Below the pieces are notes generated by a model that was given only the letters and a program-made list of their open reading frames with translations, was not told the origin of the DNA and ran no database searches. Both the position numbers and the translations under genes were made by a program. Source: Staphylococcus simulans (GTDB lineage: Bacteria > Bacillota > Bacilli > Staphylococcales > Staphylococcaceae). Taken from it: a stretch of 64,000 nt of DNA. Shown here in pieces: positions 44,462-54,705 of the stretch (positions within the stretch are counted from its first letter, which is position 1; the number at the start of each line of letters is the position of its first letter). The DNA lies in the NCBI RefSeq assembly GCF_002994445.1, contig NZ_MRZJ01000002.1, positions 1-64,000 of the forward strand, written 5' to 3'.

Positions 44462-45736
44462 ATGAGTGAAAGAAAGAGTAACGTACGTTGGTTCTTCGCT
44501 TTTGCATTCTTTATTATCGGGGTTATTGCTTATATGGACAGATCTAACATCTCGTTGATTGCAGCACCTATGATGGAAGATTTACATATGACGAAGGCTC
44601 AATTTGGTCTATTGGCAACATTCTTCTCAGCGGGTTATGCCATCATGCAAGTTCCATCGGGGATTTTAGCGGAGAAATTCGGTCCGCGTAAAATGTTGAC
44701 GCTTGCTTTGATTTGGTGGAGTGCCTTCACAATCTTAACTGGTCTTGTGAAGAACCACGGTTTATTATATACAGTCCGTTTCTTATTCGGAGTTGGGGAA
44801 GCGCCGATGTATCCATCAAATGCAGTGTTTAACTCTTATTGGTTTACACGTAATGAAAAAGGACGTGCATCGAGTGCATTATTAGCCGGTTCATATTTCG
44901 GTCCGGTAATTGCGCCGATTGTGACAGTTTGGATTGTCAGCATGTTTAATTGGCAAGCAGTCTTTTATATCTTTGGTGGGGTAGGTTTTGTAATTGCGTT
45001 ATTATGGGTAATAATCGCAAAAGACTTGCCAGAGCAGCATAAAATGGTCAATGAAGCAGAAAAACGCTATATCATGGAAGGTCGTGATGTAGTAGATACA
45101 GGTGACAAACAATCTGCACCTTGGAGTGCTTTCTTTAAACATTTCAGTTTCTATGCAATTGCGATTCAGTACTTTGTTGTACAATTTATCGTTGGTTTAT
45201 TCTTAATTTGGCTTCCAACGTATGTAATGGAACAATATCACGTAAAATACACAGCTTTAGGTATTTTAGCCGGTGTACCATGGTTAGCAATGTTTATTTG
45301 CATCATGGCAGCAGGTGCGATTTCAGATAAAATTTTACAATCAGGCAAATCACGTTTTGTGGCACGCGGTACAATTGCGATTATCGGTTTAGTAGTTTTC
45401 GGTATCGGTTTATTGTTTGCGATCCGCAGTGAAGTCTTAGAAGTCAACATTGCTTGGTTAGCTGTATGCTTAAGCGGTATGGGTATCGCGACAGGAATGA
45501 GCTGGGCAGCTGCTGCAGACATCGGACGCAACTTCTCAGGTACAGTATCAGGCTGGATGAACTTATGGGGTAATGTCGGTGCGATGTTAAGTCCGTTAAT
45601 CGCGGGTATTTTTGCAGAATTAATCGGCTGGACTTGGACATTGCAGTCATTGTTGATTCTAATTGCAGTTGCTGTATTTATGTGGTTCTTTGTTAAACCG
45701 GATGAACCGCTTGTGGTCGATAAATCAAAATTGTAA
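44462..45736 (+). CDS. MFS transporter, anion:cation symporter (hexuronate/glucarate-like) family
   Basis: Permease of 424 residues with twelve predicted helices. GVIAYMDRSNISLIAAPMMEDLHMTKAQFGLLATFFSAGYAIMQVPSG (about residues 19-66) is the classic start of ACS-family transporters of sugar acids and other organic anions. The helix 2-3 loop EKFGPRKM and helix 4 FLFGVGEAPMYPSN also fit. Start ATG at 44462 with a modest GTTGGGA motif upstream. A cre site precedes it. The substrate cannot be named. Confidence 0.83.
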   Translation: MSERKSNVRWFFAFAFFIIGVIAYMDRSNISLIAAPMMEDLHMTKAQFGLLATFFSAGYAIMQVPSGILAEKFGPRKMLTLALIWWSAFTILTGLVKNHGLLYTVRFLFGVGEAPMYPSNAVFNSYWFTRNEKGRASSALLAGSYFGPVIAPIVTVWIVSMFNWQAVFYIFGGVGFVIALLWVIIAKDLPEQHKMVNEAEKRYIMEGRDVVDTGDKQSAPWSAFFKHFSFYAIAIQYFVVQFIVGLFLIWLPTYVMEQYHVKYTALGILAGVPWLAMFICIMAAGAISDKILQSGKSRFVARGTIAIIGLVVFGIGLLFAIRSEVLEVNIAWLAVCLSGMGIATGMSWAAAADIGRNFSGTVSGWMNLWGNVGAMLSPLIAGIFAELIGWTWTLQSLLILIAVAVFMWFFVKPDEPLVVDKSKL

Positions 45737-45776
45737 TTTGACAAAAACATAAGCTTTATACAAGATTTAGTCAATA

Positions 45777-45828
45777 AGGTCATGTTATTATAGGTCAGTG
45801 CAAGGGGCTTGCTTATAGAACATGGCCT
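45777..45828. terminator. Hairpin downstream of MFS gene
   Basis: AGGTCATGTT pairs with AACATGGCCT, with an inner GCAAG/CTTGC stem. No strong T-run follows, so termination is likely but not certain. Confidence 0.5.
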
Positions 45829-45950
45829 GTTTGTATGCATTCACTTTGCGTTTGATAATAGATGCAATTATGTTATGTATGGTTGATAGTTACATTTTTA
45901 GGGAAAATGTAACATGTTGATTTTATATAATTATAGAGAGGTATAGAAAT

Positions 45951-46253
45951 ATGATTACAGTTATTGTTAATACAAAAGTAAGCGACATGAACTACGACAG
46001 ATACTTAGAGCTGATGGGGCAGCTTGTCGCAGCTTCGCAAGCAGAAGCATCCAACCACAGTTATGAGCATTATGAAAATGCGAATATTCCTAATTCCTTT
46101 GCGATTATTGAGCAATGGAGTTGCGAAGAAGGTTTCGAAAACCATAAAAAGTCAGATCATTTCCAAGTATATTGGAAAGAAGTTGTACAGTTATGTTTAG
46201 ATGAACCGAAAATTACAGTGTTCGATGATGCGGAAGCATTGTCAGAAAAGTAA
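45951..46253 (+). CDS. Antibiotic-biosynthesis-monooxygenase-like (ABM) small protein
   Basis: Protein of 100 residues with a dimeric alpha-beta barrel pattern typical of ABM/quinol monooxygenases. It has SQAEASNHSYEHYENANIPNSFAIIEQWSCEEGFENHKKSDHFQVYW (about residues 32-78), including the conserved EQW and HxxSxHF motif. Putative role: quinol or other aromatic oxidation, or a structural relative. ATG at 45951 follows AGAGAGG. It is probably transcribed alone or with alsD 100 bases downstream. Confidence 0.75.
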   Translation: MITVIVNTKVSDMNYDRYLELMGQLVAASQAEASNHSYEHYENANIPNSFAIIEQWSCEEGFENHKKSDHFQVYWKEVVQLCLDEPKITVFDDAEALSEK

Positions 46254-46352
46254 GCGTAATGTAAGGCAGCCTGCATCTTTAATGCTATAATAGAGATTAA
46301 TAAAAGAAGATACGGTGTCAGCAAATTCGTATTTATAAGGAGATTGAAAGTT

Positions 46353-47051
46353 ATGATTTACCAACATGGAACGTTAGCAACGTTAATGGCCGGAATGCTG
46401 CAAGGAACTGTTTCAATTAATGATATGCTGGAACAGGGCGATATGGGTATTGGTACATTAACAGGTTGCGATGGTGAAGTTATATTTGTCAACGGCAATG
46501 CATACCACGCAAATGAATACGGTGAATTCAGACGTTTGAATGGAGATGAAATGCTGCCGTTCGCGACGATAACTAAATTTGATCCGACACAATCTTTTGA
46601 AGTTTTGGAAGTAACAAAACAAGATGCGTTATACGATCAGATTTTAAAACGAATGAAAAGCCGAAACTTGTTTTCAGCGATTCGCATTGACGGCAGTTTC
46701 AACCATGTACATGTACGCATGATGCCTAAACAAGAACCGCCTTATGAACGATTAATGACATCGGTGAATCGTCAGCCGGAACATCATTATGATTATGTGA
46801 ACGGTACAATTGTAGGTTTCTTTACACCTGAATTGTTCCATGGTGTAGGTTCTGCCGGTTTCCATCTGCATTTCGTTGATCAAGACCGTACAGTAGGCGG
46901 ACATATTTTAGGCTTTGAATTAGAACGCGGCAGTGTGGATATCAGTGATGCTGAAACATTCGAGCAGCACTTCCCGACACAAGATGAAGCGTTCTTAGAA
47001 GCGGATATCGATTATGAAAATATTGATGAAGAAATCAGAATGGCTGAATAA
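46353..47051 (+). CDS. alsD: Alpha-acetolactate decarboxylase
   Basis: Enzyme of 232 residues converting alpha-acetolactate to acetoin. The zinc-binding region is GFHLHFVDQDRTVGGHILGFEL (about residues 167-188), with three histidines, and LFHGVGSAGF is also diagnostic. Start ATG at 46353, ten bases after AAGGAG; the in-frame TTG at 46344 is too close. Acetolactate synthase (alsS) is not beside it, unlike the alsSD operon of S. aureus. The acetoin route is a neutral-pH alternative to acetate made by CidC. Confidence 0.93.
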   Translation: MIYQHGTLATLMAGMLQGTVSINDMLEQGDMGIGTLTGCDGEVIFVNGNAYHANEYGEFRRLNGDEMLPFATITKFDPTQSFEVLEVTKQDALYDQILKRMKSRNLFSAIRIDGSFNHVHVRMMPKQEPPYERLMTSVNRQPEHHYDYVNGTIVGFFTPELFHGVGSAGFHLHFVDQDRTVGGHILGFELERGSVDISDAETFEQHFPTQDEAFLEADIDYENIDEEIRMAE

Positions 47052-47070
47052 CATTACGCAATGATTATTT

Positions 47071-47116
47071 AACGTCACGGTATAATACGAAAGTATTATA
47101 TCTTGGCGTTTTTGTT
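47071..47116 (+). terminator. Terminator of alsD
   Basis: An AACGTC...GTATAATAC arm pairs with GTATTATA...GGCGTT around GAAA, followed by TTTTTG. Confidence 0.8.
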
Positions 47117-47205
47117 TTGTCTCATTTGTTGTTGCATAATTCAATAGACGTTCATGATACAATAGGTACGTTGATCAATAGAGAAAAGGAAAGGAGTATC
47201 AACGG

Positions 47206-49131
47206 ATGATGCATTATTTAAGCTCGCTTTTTAAATTCAAGAAGCAGAATATTAATATTAGTAAGGGGACAAGACAAGGTCTGTTAATGCTCATCCCGTT
47301 ATTAATAGGCTATTTAACCGGTTACTTTCAATACGGCTTATTAGCAGCAACCGGTACGCTGACTAATATTTATGTCTTTGGCGGTTCCAATAAGTCTAAG
47401 TTGCGTATTTTATGGTGGTGTACCATAGGCTTTACACTCTGTATTATGCTGGGAACTATCACTGTTTCGATTCCACTATTATTCGGACTGATATTATTAA
47501 TCGTGACAGTGGTGACTTATTATATTTTCAGTGCATTAGAGATTCCAGGGCCTTCGGCTACTTTCTTTATCGTAACGTTTGCACTGCCGATTAATATGCC
47601 GATTGCACCGGATGAAGCATTGGTTCGCGGTTTCTTTGTTTTCTTAGGCGGACTTTTCACGATTACAGTCGTCACAATATTATTGAAGTCACAAAAGAAA
47701 AATACCCAAGAACGTGCAATTGAAGGAGAATATCAGTCTTTGCTTCAATTGTTCAAGGATTTCTCAGACAAAGAAAAATTCAAACAAACAGCTGAAAAAT
47801 TAGTCGGTCAATTCAAAGCGACAGATAAACAGCTGATTACCTCATTTACTTCAAGCAAGAAACAATCAGAACAACTCCAAAGACTTTATTTACTGCACAA
47901 TAATGCAGAAGGTATATTCGCAGAATTACTAGAATTAAATACGAAAGAAATCGAAACACTGCCAGATGTGCTGATCGATATGATGCAATACATTGAACGC
48001 AGTGTCTTTTCAACGATAGATGAACGTTCGACGATTCAATGGAAGGAAACAGTCGATATCCCTGTTGTTTTCCAACGACTAGAGAAACAAATTTATCGTA
48101 CTGACGAAATTTTGCACAGTCCGACAGGACAAATCGAATACGAAGCTCATTTACGTCAGCCGCTTTACGGTAAACAATTGAAATACAACCTGACACTAGA
48201 CTCATTAGTATTTATGAATACGATGCGTTATTTAATTATCATGGGTACAGCAGTATTTATTGCGCTGATGTTTGATTTTGATAAAGCATACTGGATTCCA
48301 TTAACAGCACATACTATCTTAATCGGTACACATACCATTCATAGTATGGAACGTGCTGTTGCACGTACGATTGGTACCTTTGTCGGTGTCTTATTATTAA
48401 CATTGATTTTAATGCTGCATCCGCCTATGGTGATCAGTATTTTAGTATTAGCACTCAGTGCCACATTAACTGAGATTATCATCGGTGCGAACTATGCCGT
48501 TGCGATGATTTTTATTACGACACAAGTAATCATGCTGAATGGTTTAGCTTCAGGCAAGTTATCGATACTCATCGCATTGCCGCGAGTAGTAGATGTGATT
48601 ATCGGTGTTATTATCGCAGTCATCGGACTGTTGATTTTAGGACGCAAGAATGCATCTCAAACCTTGCCGGGTGCGATTGCGGAAGTCGTGCGCTATGAAA
48701 TGTCGTTCTTCTATTATGTATTCTCTAAAAATAACTATTTAAGCAACAATGAACCAAAATACAGCGAATTGAAACTGAGTATTAAATTGAGCAATATGAA
48801 CAGCATGTATAATAATGCACACGGCGAATTGTTCGCAGACAGTACGAAGATCAGTGCCTATTATCCGATTATCTTTGCGCTGGAAGAAATCAGCTTCATG
48901 TTATCGAGAGCACAAAATAATCCGAATCCGCAAACCATTGATGACGTGGTAATGGGACAATATTTGATTGTATTTGAAGATATCGCAGCGCATTTTGAAA
49001 AACATGTGCCGATTTATCAAGGTACAGGTTTGCCATCACTGCCGCAATACGTCAATATTCGAACAGCTTTATTAAACATTCAGCAATATGCACGTCTCAA
49101 AAGCAATGAAACGGTTGAGCAGCCGAATTAA
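47206..49131 (+). CDS. FUSC-family inner membrane protein (aromatic acid exporter-like)
   Basis: Protein of 641 residues with two blocks of about five helices (residues 25-155 and 340-485), separated by a cytoplasmic region and followed by a C-terminal soluble tail. The second block (AVFIALMFDFDKAYWIPLTAHTILIG...ERAVARTIGTFVGVLL) is the FUSC_2/fusaric-acid-resistance signature seen in YccS and AaeB relatives. Probable export of aromatic or toxic acids; not proven. Start ATG at 47206, preceded by AAAGGAG. It may be co-transcribed with the small gene at 49174. Confidence 0.8.
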   Translation: MMHYLSSLFKFKKQNINISKGTRQGLLMLIPLLIGYLTGYFQYGLLAATGTLTNIYVFGGSNKSKLRILWWCTIGFTLCIMLGTITVSIPLLFGLILLIVTVVTYYIFSALEIPGPSATFFIVTFALPINMPIAPDEALVRGFFVFLGGLFTITVVTILLKSQKKNTQERAIEGEYQSLLQLFKDFSDKEKFKQTAEKLVGQFKATDKQLITSFTSSKKQSEQLQRLYLLHNNAEGIFAELLELNTKEIETLPDVLIDMMQYIERSVFSTIDERSTIQWKETVDIPVVFQRLEKQIYRTDEILHSPTGQIEYEAHLRQPLYGKQLKYNLTLDSLVFMNTMRYLIIMGTAVFIALMFDFDKAYWIPLTAHTILIGTHTIHSMERAVARTIGTFVGVLLLTLILMLHPPMVISILVLALSATLTEIIIGANYAVAMIFITTQVIMLNGLASGKLSILIALPRVVDVIIGVIIAVIGLLILGRKNASQTLPGAIAEVVRYEMSFFYYVFSKNNYLSNNEPKYSELKLSIKLSNMNSMYNNAHGELFADSTKISAYYPIIFALEEISFMLSRAQNNPNPQTIDDVVMGQYLIVFEDIAAHFEKHVPIYQGTGLPSLPQYVNIRTALLNIQQYARLKSNETVEQPN

Positions 49132-49173
49132 GTGGTAGTTATACTATAAAGCTATTCTATTAGGAGGTTGCTT

Positions 49174-49578
49174 ATGCCTTGGACTTTAGATGATTATCCG
49201 AATTCATGGAAGAATTTTGAGCCGTTAGAACGTAAGAAAGCCATCGATATCGGCAATGCGCTGTTAAAAGATGGCTATGATGAAAGTACTGCGATTCCAA
49301 TCGCGACGAAACAAGCTGAATCGTGGTATCAAGATGCGACTAAGAAAGAACGCGAAGCATTAGAAGAGAAAGATGTAACGCAGCATAAAAAAGATAAAGA
49401 TGCACGCCCGCAATTAAATGATAATGATGTAGAAGTATATCAAGAAGATGACAAGTGGAAAGTACGGACTTATGGTGCGAAACGTGCAGCAGATGAATAT
49501 GATACAAAAGAAAAAGCAGTTCAGCGAGCTGAAGAAATTGCAAACAACCGCAACACACAAGTACATGTCAAATCCTAG
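49174..49578 (+). CDS. DUF2188-domain cytoplasmic protein
   Basis: Protein of 134 residues. The N-terminal 60 residues (MPWTLDDYPNSWKNFEPLERKKAIDIGNALL) resemble a small helical stress-protein module of the kind called ChaB-like or PWT-start proteins. The C-terminal half (VEVYQEDDKWKVRTYGAKRAADEYDTKEKAVQRAEEIANN) is a DUF2188 domain. Highly charged and without membrane segments. ATG at 49174 is five bases after AGGAGG. It lies 42 bases after the FUSC gene. Function unknown. Confidence 0.75.
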   Translation: MPWTLDDYPNSWKNFEPLERKKAIDIGNALLKDGYDESTAIPIATKQAESWYQDATKKEREALEEKDVTQHKKDKDARPQLNDNDVEVYQEDDKWKVRTYGAKRAADEYDTKEKAVQRAEEIANNRNTQVHVKS

Positions 49579-49716
49579 TGCTAAAAGCATTTTATGATTA
49601 TTTTATTGAATAGCCGGGTATTTAATAATTACCGATTCACAATCGCGGCAGAAACGGCAAAACTGAGCGTGCCGCACAGTGAATCAAGGGAGCAACAGAA
49701 ACGTTTACTCATAATG

Positions 49717-49751
49717 AAAGCCTCTTAACAGTCGATGTTAAGAGGCTTTTT
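49717..49751. terminator. Bidirectional terminator before the COG0523 gene
   Basis: AAAGCCTCTTAACA pairs perfectly with TGTTAAGAGGCTTT around a five-base loop, with T runs outward. It serves the DUF2188 gene and the convergent GTPase gene. Confidence 0.92.
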
Positions 49752-49760
49752 GTTCATTTA

Positions 49761-50960
49761 TTAAGCTTGTGTAATTTGCCAGCCGTAAGGTTCTGGTAAT
49801 TGTGACCAGTCTTGTTCGTATTCTTCTGTTGTTAATAAGCATTCGTCTAATTCTTTTGTCAGTTTTTCTTGGTCTAAGTCAGTACCGATGATTACGAATT
49901 GTGTATGGCGGTCTCCGAATTCAGGATCCCAGTTTTCGCGTACATCTTCACGTTCATGCAAGATTTCTCGTTGCTGCTGTTCTGACATTGCTGCGACCCA
50001 GAAAGTGACAGGGTGGATAGATACAGATGAACCTGCTTGTGAGATTAAGCATGCAACATGGTTATATTGTGCAAGCCAAACAATCCCTTTAGCACGTACA
50101 ATGGTATTCGGCATATTTTCCAACCATTTGTGGAAGCGTTCTGCATGGAAAGGCAGACGGCGTTCGTAAACAAATGATGAAATGCCGTATTCTTCAGTTT
50201 CAGGCGTATGGTTCGCGTGGCCGCCTTCAGTTAATTCTTGAAGCCATCCTGCTGAGTTGCTGGCTTTTTCAAAGTCGAATAAGCTTGTATTTAAGACATC
50301 GCTTAACTCTACTTTAGAGTTTTGTGTGCGAATGAATTTTGCAGTCGGCTGCAACTTGCGCAAGATACCTTCTAATTTATCTAATTCTTCTTTAGAGACT
50401 AAATCTGTTTTGTTTAATACTAAAACATCACAGAATTCAACTTGGTCGATTAATAAGTCAGCGATAGTACGCTCGTCTTCGTCGCTAGCACCTTGGTCGC
50501 GGTCTACAAGCAGATCTTCTGATTTGATGTCATTGATGAAACGGTTAGCATCAACCACTGTGACCATTGTATCTAAGCGGCAGATACGTGTTAAATCGAT
50601 ACCTAATTCATCATCAATATATGAGAATGTTTGTGCGACAGGTACAGGCTCTGAAATACCTGTAGATTCGATAACGATTTGATCGATACCGCCGCGTTTA
50701 ACGATGTTTTCAACTTCTTGAAGCAAGTCTTCACGCAACGTACAGCAAATACATCCGTTTGATAATTCAACAAGCTTTTCATCTGTACGTGACAAACCGC
50801 CGCCTTGTACGACTAAGTCTTTATCGATATTGACTTCGCTCATGTCATTGACAATTACTGCAATACGCAAGCCTTCTCTGTTTTGCAGAATATGGTTAAG
50901 TAATGTTGTTTTCCCTGAACCTAGGTAACCACTTAATACAGTTACTGGTATTTTAGCCAT
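49761..50960 (-). CDS. COG0523 GTPase, putative zinc metallochaperone (YciC/ZagA-like)
   Basis: Protein of 399 residues of the CobW/COG0523 family. Walker A is [13 protein letters not shown] (about residues 10-22), the metal motif is CICC ([12 protein letters not shown], about residues 69-80), and the GTP-base motif is NKTD; a CobW C-terminal domain covers about 260-390. In B. subtilis YciC is Zur-controlled and hands zinc to proteins during starvation. The near-perfect Zur box 33 bases upstream supports the same role. ATG at 50960 follows AGGAGGA. Confidence 0.9.
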   Translation of the reverse strand: MAKIPVTVLSGYLGSGKTTLLNHILQNREGLRIAVIVNDMSEVNIDKDLVVQGGGLSRTDEKLVELSNGCICCTLREDLLQEVENIVKRGGIDQIVIESTGISEPVPVAQTFSYIDDELGIDLTRICRLDTMVTVVDANRFINDIKSEDLLVDRDQGASDEDERTIADLLIDQVEFCDVLVLNKTDLVSKEELDKLEGILRKLQPTAKFIRTQNSKVELSDVLNTSLFDFEKASNSAGWLQELTEGGHANHTPETEEYGISSFVYERRLPFHAERFHKWLENMPNTIVRAKGIVWLAQYNHVACLISQAGSSVSIHPVTFWVAAMSEQQQREILHEREDVRENWDPEFGDRHTQFVIIGTDLDQEKLTKELDECLLTTEEYEQDWSQLPEPYGWQITQA

Positions 50961-50992
50961 AAATAAATCCTCCTATTATATATACACACGTT

Positions 50993-51013
50993 TAATCGTA
51001 ATTATTACGATTT
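50993..51013. promoter_or_regulatory. Zur box upstream of COG0523 gene
   Basis: The 21-bp palindrome with arms AATCGTAAT and ATTACGATT differs from the Zur consensus at a single outer base. It lies about 33 bp before the GTPase start on the minus strand. Confidence 0.9.
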
Positions 51014-51073
51014 ATATTGTATAGAAAAAAAGGTTGCAGCGCAAGGTGCTGCGCTCATGTTATAAAGATAGAA

Positions 51074-51094
51074 AAATATAACTTATTACGATTT
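51074..51094. promoter_or_regulatory. Degenerate second Zur-like site
   Basis: The right half ATTACGATTT is perfect while the left half has four mismatches. It lies 81 bp from the good site, between the GTPase gene and relP. It could be a weak or auxiliary Zur site. Confidence 0.45.
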
Positions 51095-51175
51095 AGTTTA
51101 TTTTAGAATGGCAAATAATTAAGTTTGCATGCTAACTCCGTTATAATGAAGCTAAGCAAAGAACGGGGGATTATT

Positions 51176-51871
51176 ATGTATGTAGAGAGAAGAGAGACTT
51201 TAAATTTGAATGCGCTGAAAGAAGATTTAAAGCGCAATATTCAAAAGTTCCAAGAAAAGCATTATCAAATTGAGGAACTGGTAGACTTTGTCAGTCTGCA
51301 TCATTTATATGCTTCAGCATTAGAGGAAGTCAGTACCAAGCTCAGTATATTGGATAATGACTTTCAAATTTTATACGAACACAATCCAATACATCATATG
51401 GAACGCAGAGTTAAAGAAATCAGCAGTTTAGTACGCAAACTGGAAAGCAGGGGACTTCCGGTTACGACTGAATCTGCACGAGATAATATCACAGACATCG
51501 CAGGGATTCGTGTCGTCTGCAACTACTTAGAGGACATTGAAGTTGTAGCTTCGTTATTATTAAGACAAGCAGATGTCAAACTGCTTAAACGAAAGGACTA
51601 TATTGAAAGTCCAAAAGAAAATGGTTATCGAAGCTTGCATCTTGTTGTGGCAATCCCTGTATTTTTAACGGATAAAGTTGAAAATGTACCGGTAGAGATT
51701 CAATTACGTACTATAGGTATGGATATGTGGGCAAGTTTGGAACATAAGCTGCGTTATAAAAATGCGACCAATACAGAAATTTATCAAGATACATTGAAAC
51801 AATGTGCAGAAGAAATCAAAGCAGTCGAAAACAAACTACAAACACTGCATGGCAAAATCAAAAATAAGTAA
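51176..51871 (+). CDS. relP: Small alarmone synthetase RelP
   Basis: Single-domain (p)ppGpp synthetase of 231 residues. [20 protein letters not shown] (about residues 101-120), [18 protein letters not shown] (about 144-161) and [23 protein letters not shown] (about 173-195) are the RelA/SpoT synthetase motifs; no hydrolase, TGS or ACT domain is present. The start MYVERRE and length fit RelP rather than RelQ. ATG at 51176 follows ACGGGGG. In S. aureus RelP answers cell-wall stress. Monocistronic, with a terminator. Confidence 0.88.
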   Translation: MYVERRETLNLNALKEDLKRNIQKFQEKHYQIEELVDFVSLHHLYASALEEVSTKLSILDNDFQILYEHNPIHHMERRVKEISSLVRKLESRGLPVTTESARDNITDIAGIRVVCNYLEDIEVVASLLLRQADVKLLKRKDYIESPKENGYRSLHLVVAIPVFLTDKVENVPVEIQLRTIGMDMWASLEHKLRYKNATNTEIYQDTLKQCAEEIKAVENKLQTLHGKIKNK

Positions 51872-51883
51872 ACAACGAACAAA

Positions 51884-51918
51884 GAAGCTGGATCTTTAAT
51901 GAGATTCGGCTTCTTTTT
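51884..51918 (+). terminator. Terminator of relP
   Basis: GAAGCTGGATCT pairs with AGATTCGGCTTC using two G-U pairs, followed by TTTTT. Confidence 0.88.
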
Positions 51919-52031
51919 CTTCCTATATATAGGAAACAACACATAAATAAGCTGCTGTATCCCTTGTGACATACGGGAAGATAAAAATTGGTGAAAAATC
52001 AAAAAAACTTTGAAAAATGCATATTTAACCC

Positions 52032-52060
52032 TTGCATTATGCATAAATATGCGTTATAAT
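52032..52060 (+). promoter_or_regulatory. Sigma-A-type promoter far upstream of clpL
   Basis: TTGCAT (52032-52037) and TATAAT (52055-52060) are separated by 17 bases. Transcription from here would give a leader of about 400 bases before clpL. The remaining leader (52124-52465) shows no reading frame or recognised structure. Confidence 0.65.
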
Positions 52061-52106
52061 TACATATGTAAGGTTGATAGAGGAGATAACAAAAGGATTT
52101 AGGTTA

Positions 52107-52123
52107 TTTGACTTTAATTGACC
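52107..52123 (-). promoter_or_regulatory. CtsR operator upstream of clpL
   Basis: On the minus strand the 17 bases read GGTCAAT-TAA-AGTCAAA, matching the CtsR heptad repeat RGTCAAA-NAN-RGTCAAA with one mismatch. It lies about 40 bp downstream of the expected start of the promoter at 52032-52060, so binding would block elongation or initiation. Confidence 0.75.
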
Positions 52124-52465
52124 AAATAATAAATATACAATAAATAGTAACAGAAGTTTAAAGATTAAATAGAATAACGAATGATGCAAATACCCATAGG
52201 AAAGTATTGATATTTGTTACAAAATAAAGAATATTGTCTGGTACGATGTTTTGAAATTTTAAATGATGGCAATAGTTAAGTGTAATAATTAGTATTATGT
52301 ATCAACTAATTGAGTGCACTTAAGCAGTTGTCAGTCGTACAAAGAAGATTCAAATGTTCATCAAGAAGTGAGTCTATGACGTATTTGCATCGAAGAAATA
52401 ACAATATTATAGGAACGCAAACATATTAAGAGTGATGTTTGCACAGTAACGGAGGTTATGAATAT

Positions 52466-54562
52466 ATGAATAACGGATTTTTCGGAAATGAATTCGACTC
52501 AATTTTTAGAAGAATGATGCAAGATATGCAAAACGCAGATGGAAACAAAAAATATTATATCAATGGTCGCGAAGTATCACCTGAACAATTGCAAGCATTG
52601 CAACAACAAGGCGGTCAACCGACACAACATGTTCAAGGTGCACAACCAGGACAAGCAGCTAATGGCCAAGGCGGAGAAGACTATTTAGAAAAAGTAGGCC
52701 GCAACTTGACACAAGAAGCTAAAGACGGATTATTAGATCCAGTTATCGGCCGTGACAAAGAAGTACAAGATACTGCAGAAGTATTAAGCCGACGCAACAA
52801 AAACAACCCTATTTTAGTAGGGGAAGCTGGTGTAGGTAAATCAGCTATCGTTGAAGGCTTAGCACAAGCGATTGTAAAAGGTAATGTACCAGCTGCAATC
52901 AAAGACAAAGAAATTATCTCAGTCAATATTTCTTCATTAGAAGCAGGTACACAATACCGCGGTGCTTTCGAAGAAAATATTCAAAACTTGTTAGACAGCG
53001 TTAAAGAAAGAAAAAATGTCATTTTATTCTTTGACGAAATCCACCAAATCATCGGTTCAGGTTCAACTGGCGGAGATTCAGGCAGCAAAGGCTTATCTGA
53101 TATTATCAAACCAGCATTGAGCCGCGGTGAAATTTCAGTTATCGGTGCGACTACACAAGATGAATACAGAAATAACATCTTAAAAGACCCAGCATTAGCA
53201 CGTCGTTTCAACGAAGTGGTTGTAAAAGAACCTTCAGCACAAGATACTCAAAAAATCTTAGAAGGTGTACGTGAAAAATTCGAAGAACACCACAACGTGA
53301 TCTTGCCGGATGATGTATTGAAAGCATGTGTGGACTTATCTATTCAATATATTCCTCAACGTTTATTACCGGATAAAGCATTAGATATCTTAGATATCAC
53401 AGCTGCACACTTAGCTGCACAAAATCCAGTTGTAGACAAAGTGGAAGTTGAAAAAGAAATTAAAGAATTAGAAGATAAAAAATCTAAAGCAGTCAGCGAA
53501 GAAGCTTACTCTGATGCAGATAAATATCAAAAAGAAATCAAACAATTACAAGACAGACTTGAATCAGGACATGGCGAAGGTTCAACAGCAACTGTACAAG
53601 ATGTCGCTGATACTGTAGAACGTATGACTGGTATTCCTGTATCTCAAATGGATGACAATGATATTGCACGCTTGAAAAACATTTCTAAACGACTCAAAAG
53701 CAAAATCATTGGTCAAGACGATGCAGTAGATATGGTTGCACGTGCTATCCGTCGTAACCGAGCTGGCTTCGATGAAGGCAACAGACCAATCGGCAGCTTC
53801 TTATTCGTAGGTCCTACTGGTGTAGGTAAAACTGAATTAGCAAAACAATTATCTATTGACTTATTCGGAAACAAAGAAGCATTGATCAAATTAGACATGA
53901 GTGAATATATGGACCGTACAGCAGTATCTAAATTAATCGGTACTTCTGCAGGTTATGTAGGTTATGAAGATAACTCAAATACGTTAACTGAAAAAGTAAG
54001 ACGTAATCCATACGCAGTCATCCTATTCGATGAAATCGAAAAAGCAAACCCTCAAATCCTTACTTTATTACTTCAAGTGATGGATGACGGTAACTTAACA
54101 GATGGTCAAGGTAATGTGGTCAACTTCAAAAACACAATCATTATCTGTACTTCAAACGCAGGTTTCGGCGGAGAAGATGAAAAAGAACGCGAAGCATTAA
54201 TGGATGATCTTAAAAAATTCTTCCGTCCAGAATTCCTTAACCGCTTCAACGGTATCGTAGAATTCGTACACTTAGATAAAGATGCATTGCAAGATATCAT
54301 CAACTTATTATTAGATGATGTTCAAGTGACACTTGAGAAAAAAGGCATCTCATTAGAAGTCAGCCAAGAAGCTAAAGATTGGTTAATCGATCAAGGCTAC
54401 GATGCTGAATTAGGTGCACGTCCATTACGTCGTGTCGTTGAAAGAGAAGTACGTGACCGTATCACAGACTACTACTTAGAACACACTGATGTGAAAGAAA
54501 TCAAAGTAACACTTGATGGTGATGATATCTTAATCAATGGTGAAAAAGTAGATTCACTATAA
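52466..54562 (+). CDS. clpL: Clp ATPase ClpL
   Basis: HSP100 chaperone of 698 residues without a ClpP-binding loop that I can see. A short glutamine-rich N-terminal region (about 35-70) is followed by AAA-1 (Walker [10 protein letters not shown], Walker [10 protein letters not shown]), a short coiled-coil middle (about 330-385), AAA-2 ([19 protein letters not shown]) and the Clp D2-small domain. In staphylococci ClpL aids thermotolerance. The start ATG at 52466 is ten bases after GGAGG. A CtsR box and a long leader precede it. Confidence 0.93.
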   Translation: MNNGFFGNEFDSIFRRMMQDMQNADGNKKYYINGREVSPEQLQALQQQGGQPTQHVQGAQPGQAANGQGGEDYLEKVGRNLTQEAKDGLLDPVIGRDKEVQDTAEVLSRRNKNNPILVGEAGVGKSAIVEGLAQAIVKGNVPAAIKDKEIISVNISSLEAGTQYRGAFEENIQNLLDSVKERKNVILFFDEIHQIIGSGSTGGDSGSKGLSDIIKPALSRGEISVIGATTQDEYRNNILKDPALARRFNEVVVKEPSAQDTQKILEGVREKFEEHHNVILPDDVLKACVDLSIQYIPQRLLPDKALDILDITAAHLAAQNPVVDKVEVEKEIKELEDKKSKAVSEEAYSDADKYQKEIKQLQDRLESGHGEGSTATVQDVADTVERMTGIPVSQMDDNDIARLKNISKRLKSKIIGQDDAVDMVARAIRRNRAGFDEGNRPIGSFLFVGPTGVGKTELAKQLSIDLFGNKEALIKLDMSEYMDRTAVSKLIGTSAGYVGYEDNSNTLTEKVRRNPYAVILFDEIEKANPQILTLLLQVMDDGNLTDGQGNVVNFKNTIIICTSNAGFGGEDEKEREALMDDLKKFFRPEFLNRFNGIVEFVHLDKDALQDIINLLLDDVQVTLEKKGISLEVSQEAKDWLIDQGYDAELGARPLRRVVEREVRDRITDYYLEHTDVKEIKVTLDGDDILINGEKVDSL

Positions 54563-54607
54563 TAGTAAAATAGCAATAAAATTTGAGTCATCAATTATAA
54601 ATAGAAA

Positions 54608-54645
54608 ATGTCCTCGTTATCGTAATGGTAGCGAGGGCATTTTTG
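54608..54645 (+). terminator. Terminator of clpL
   Basis: ATGTCCTCGTTATC pairs with GGTAGCGAGGGCAT around a small loop, followed by TTTTTG. Confidence 0.85.
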
Positions 54646-54705
54646 TTGTTTGAATCTTTATTTAGGGTATATTGCAACTATCATCTAAAAAGAGAGAGGT
54701 TCATC

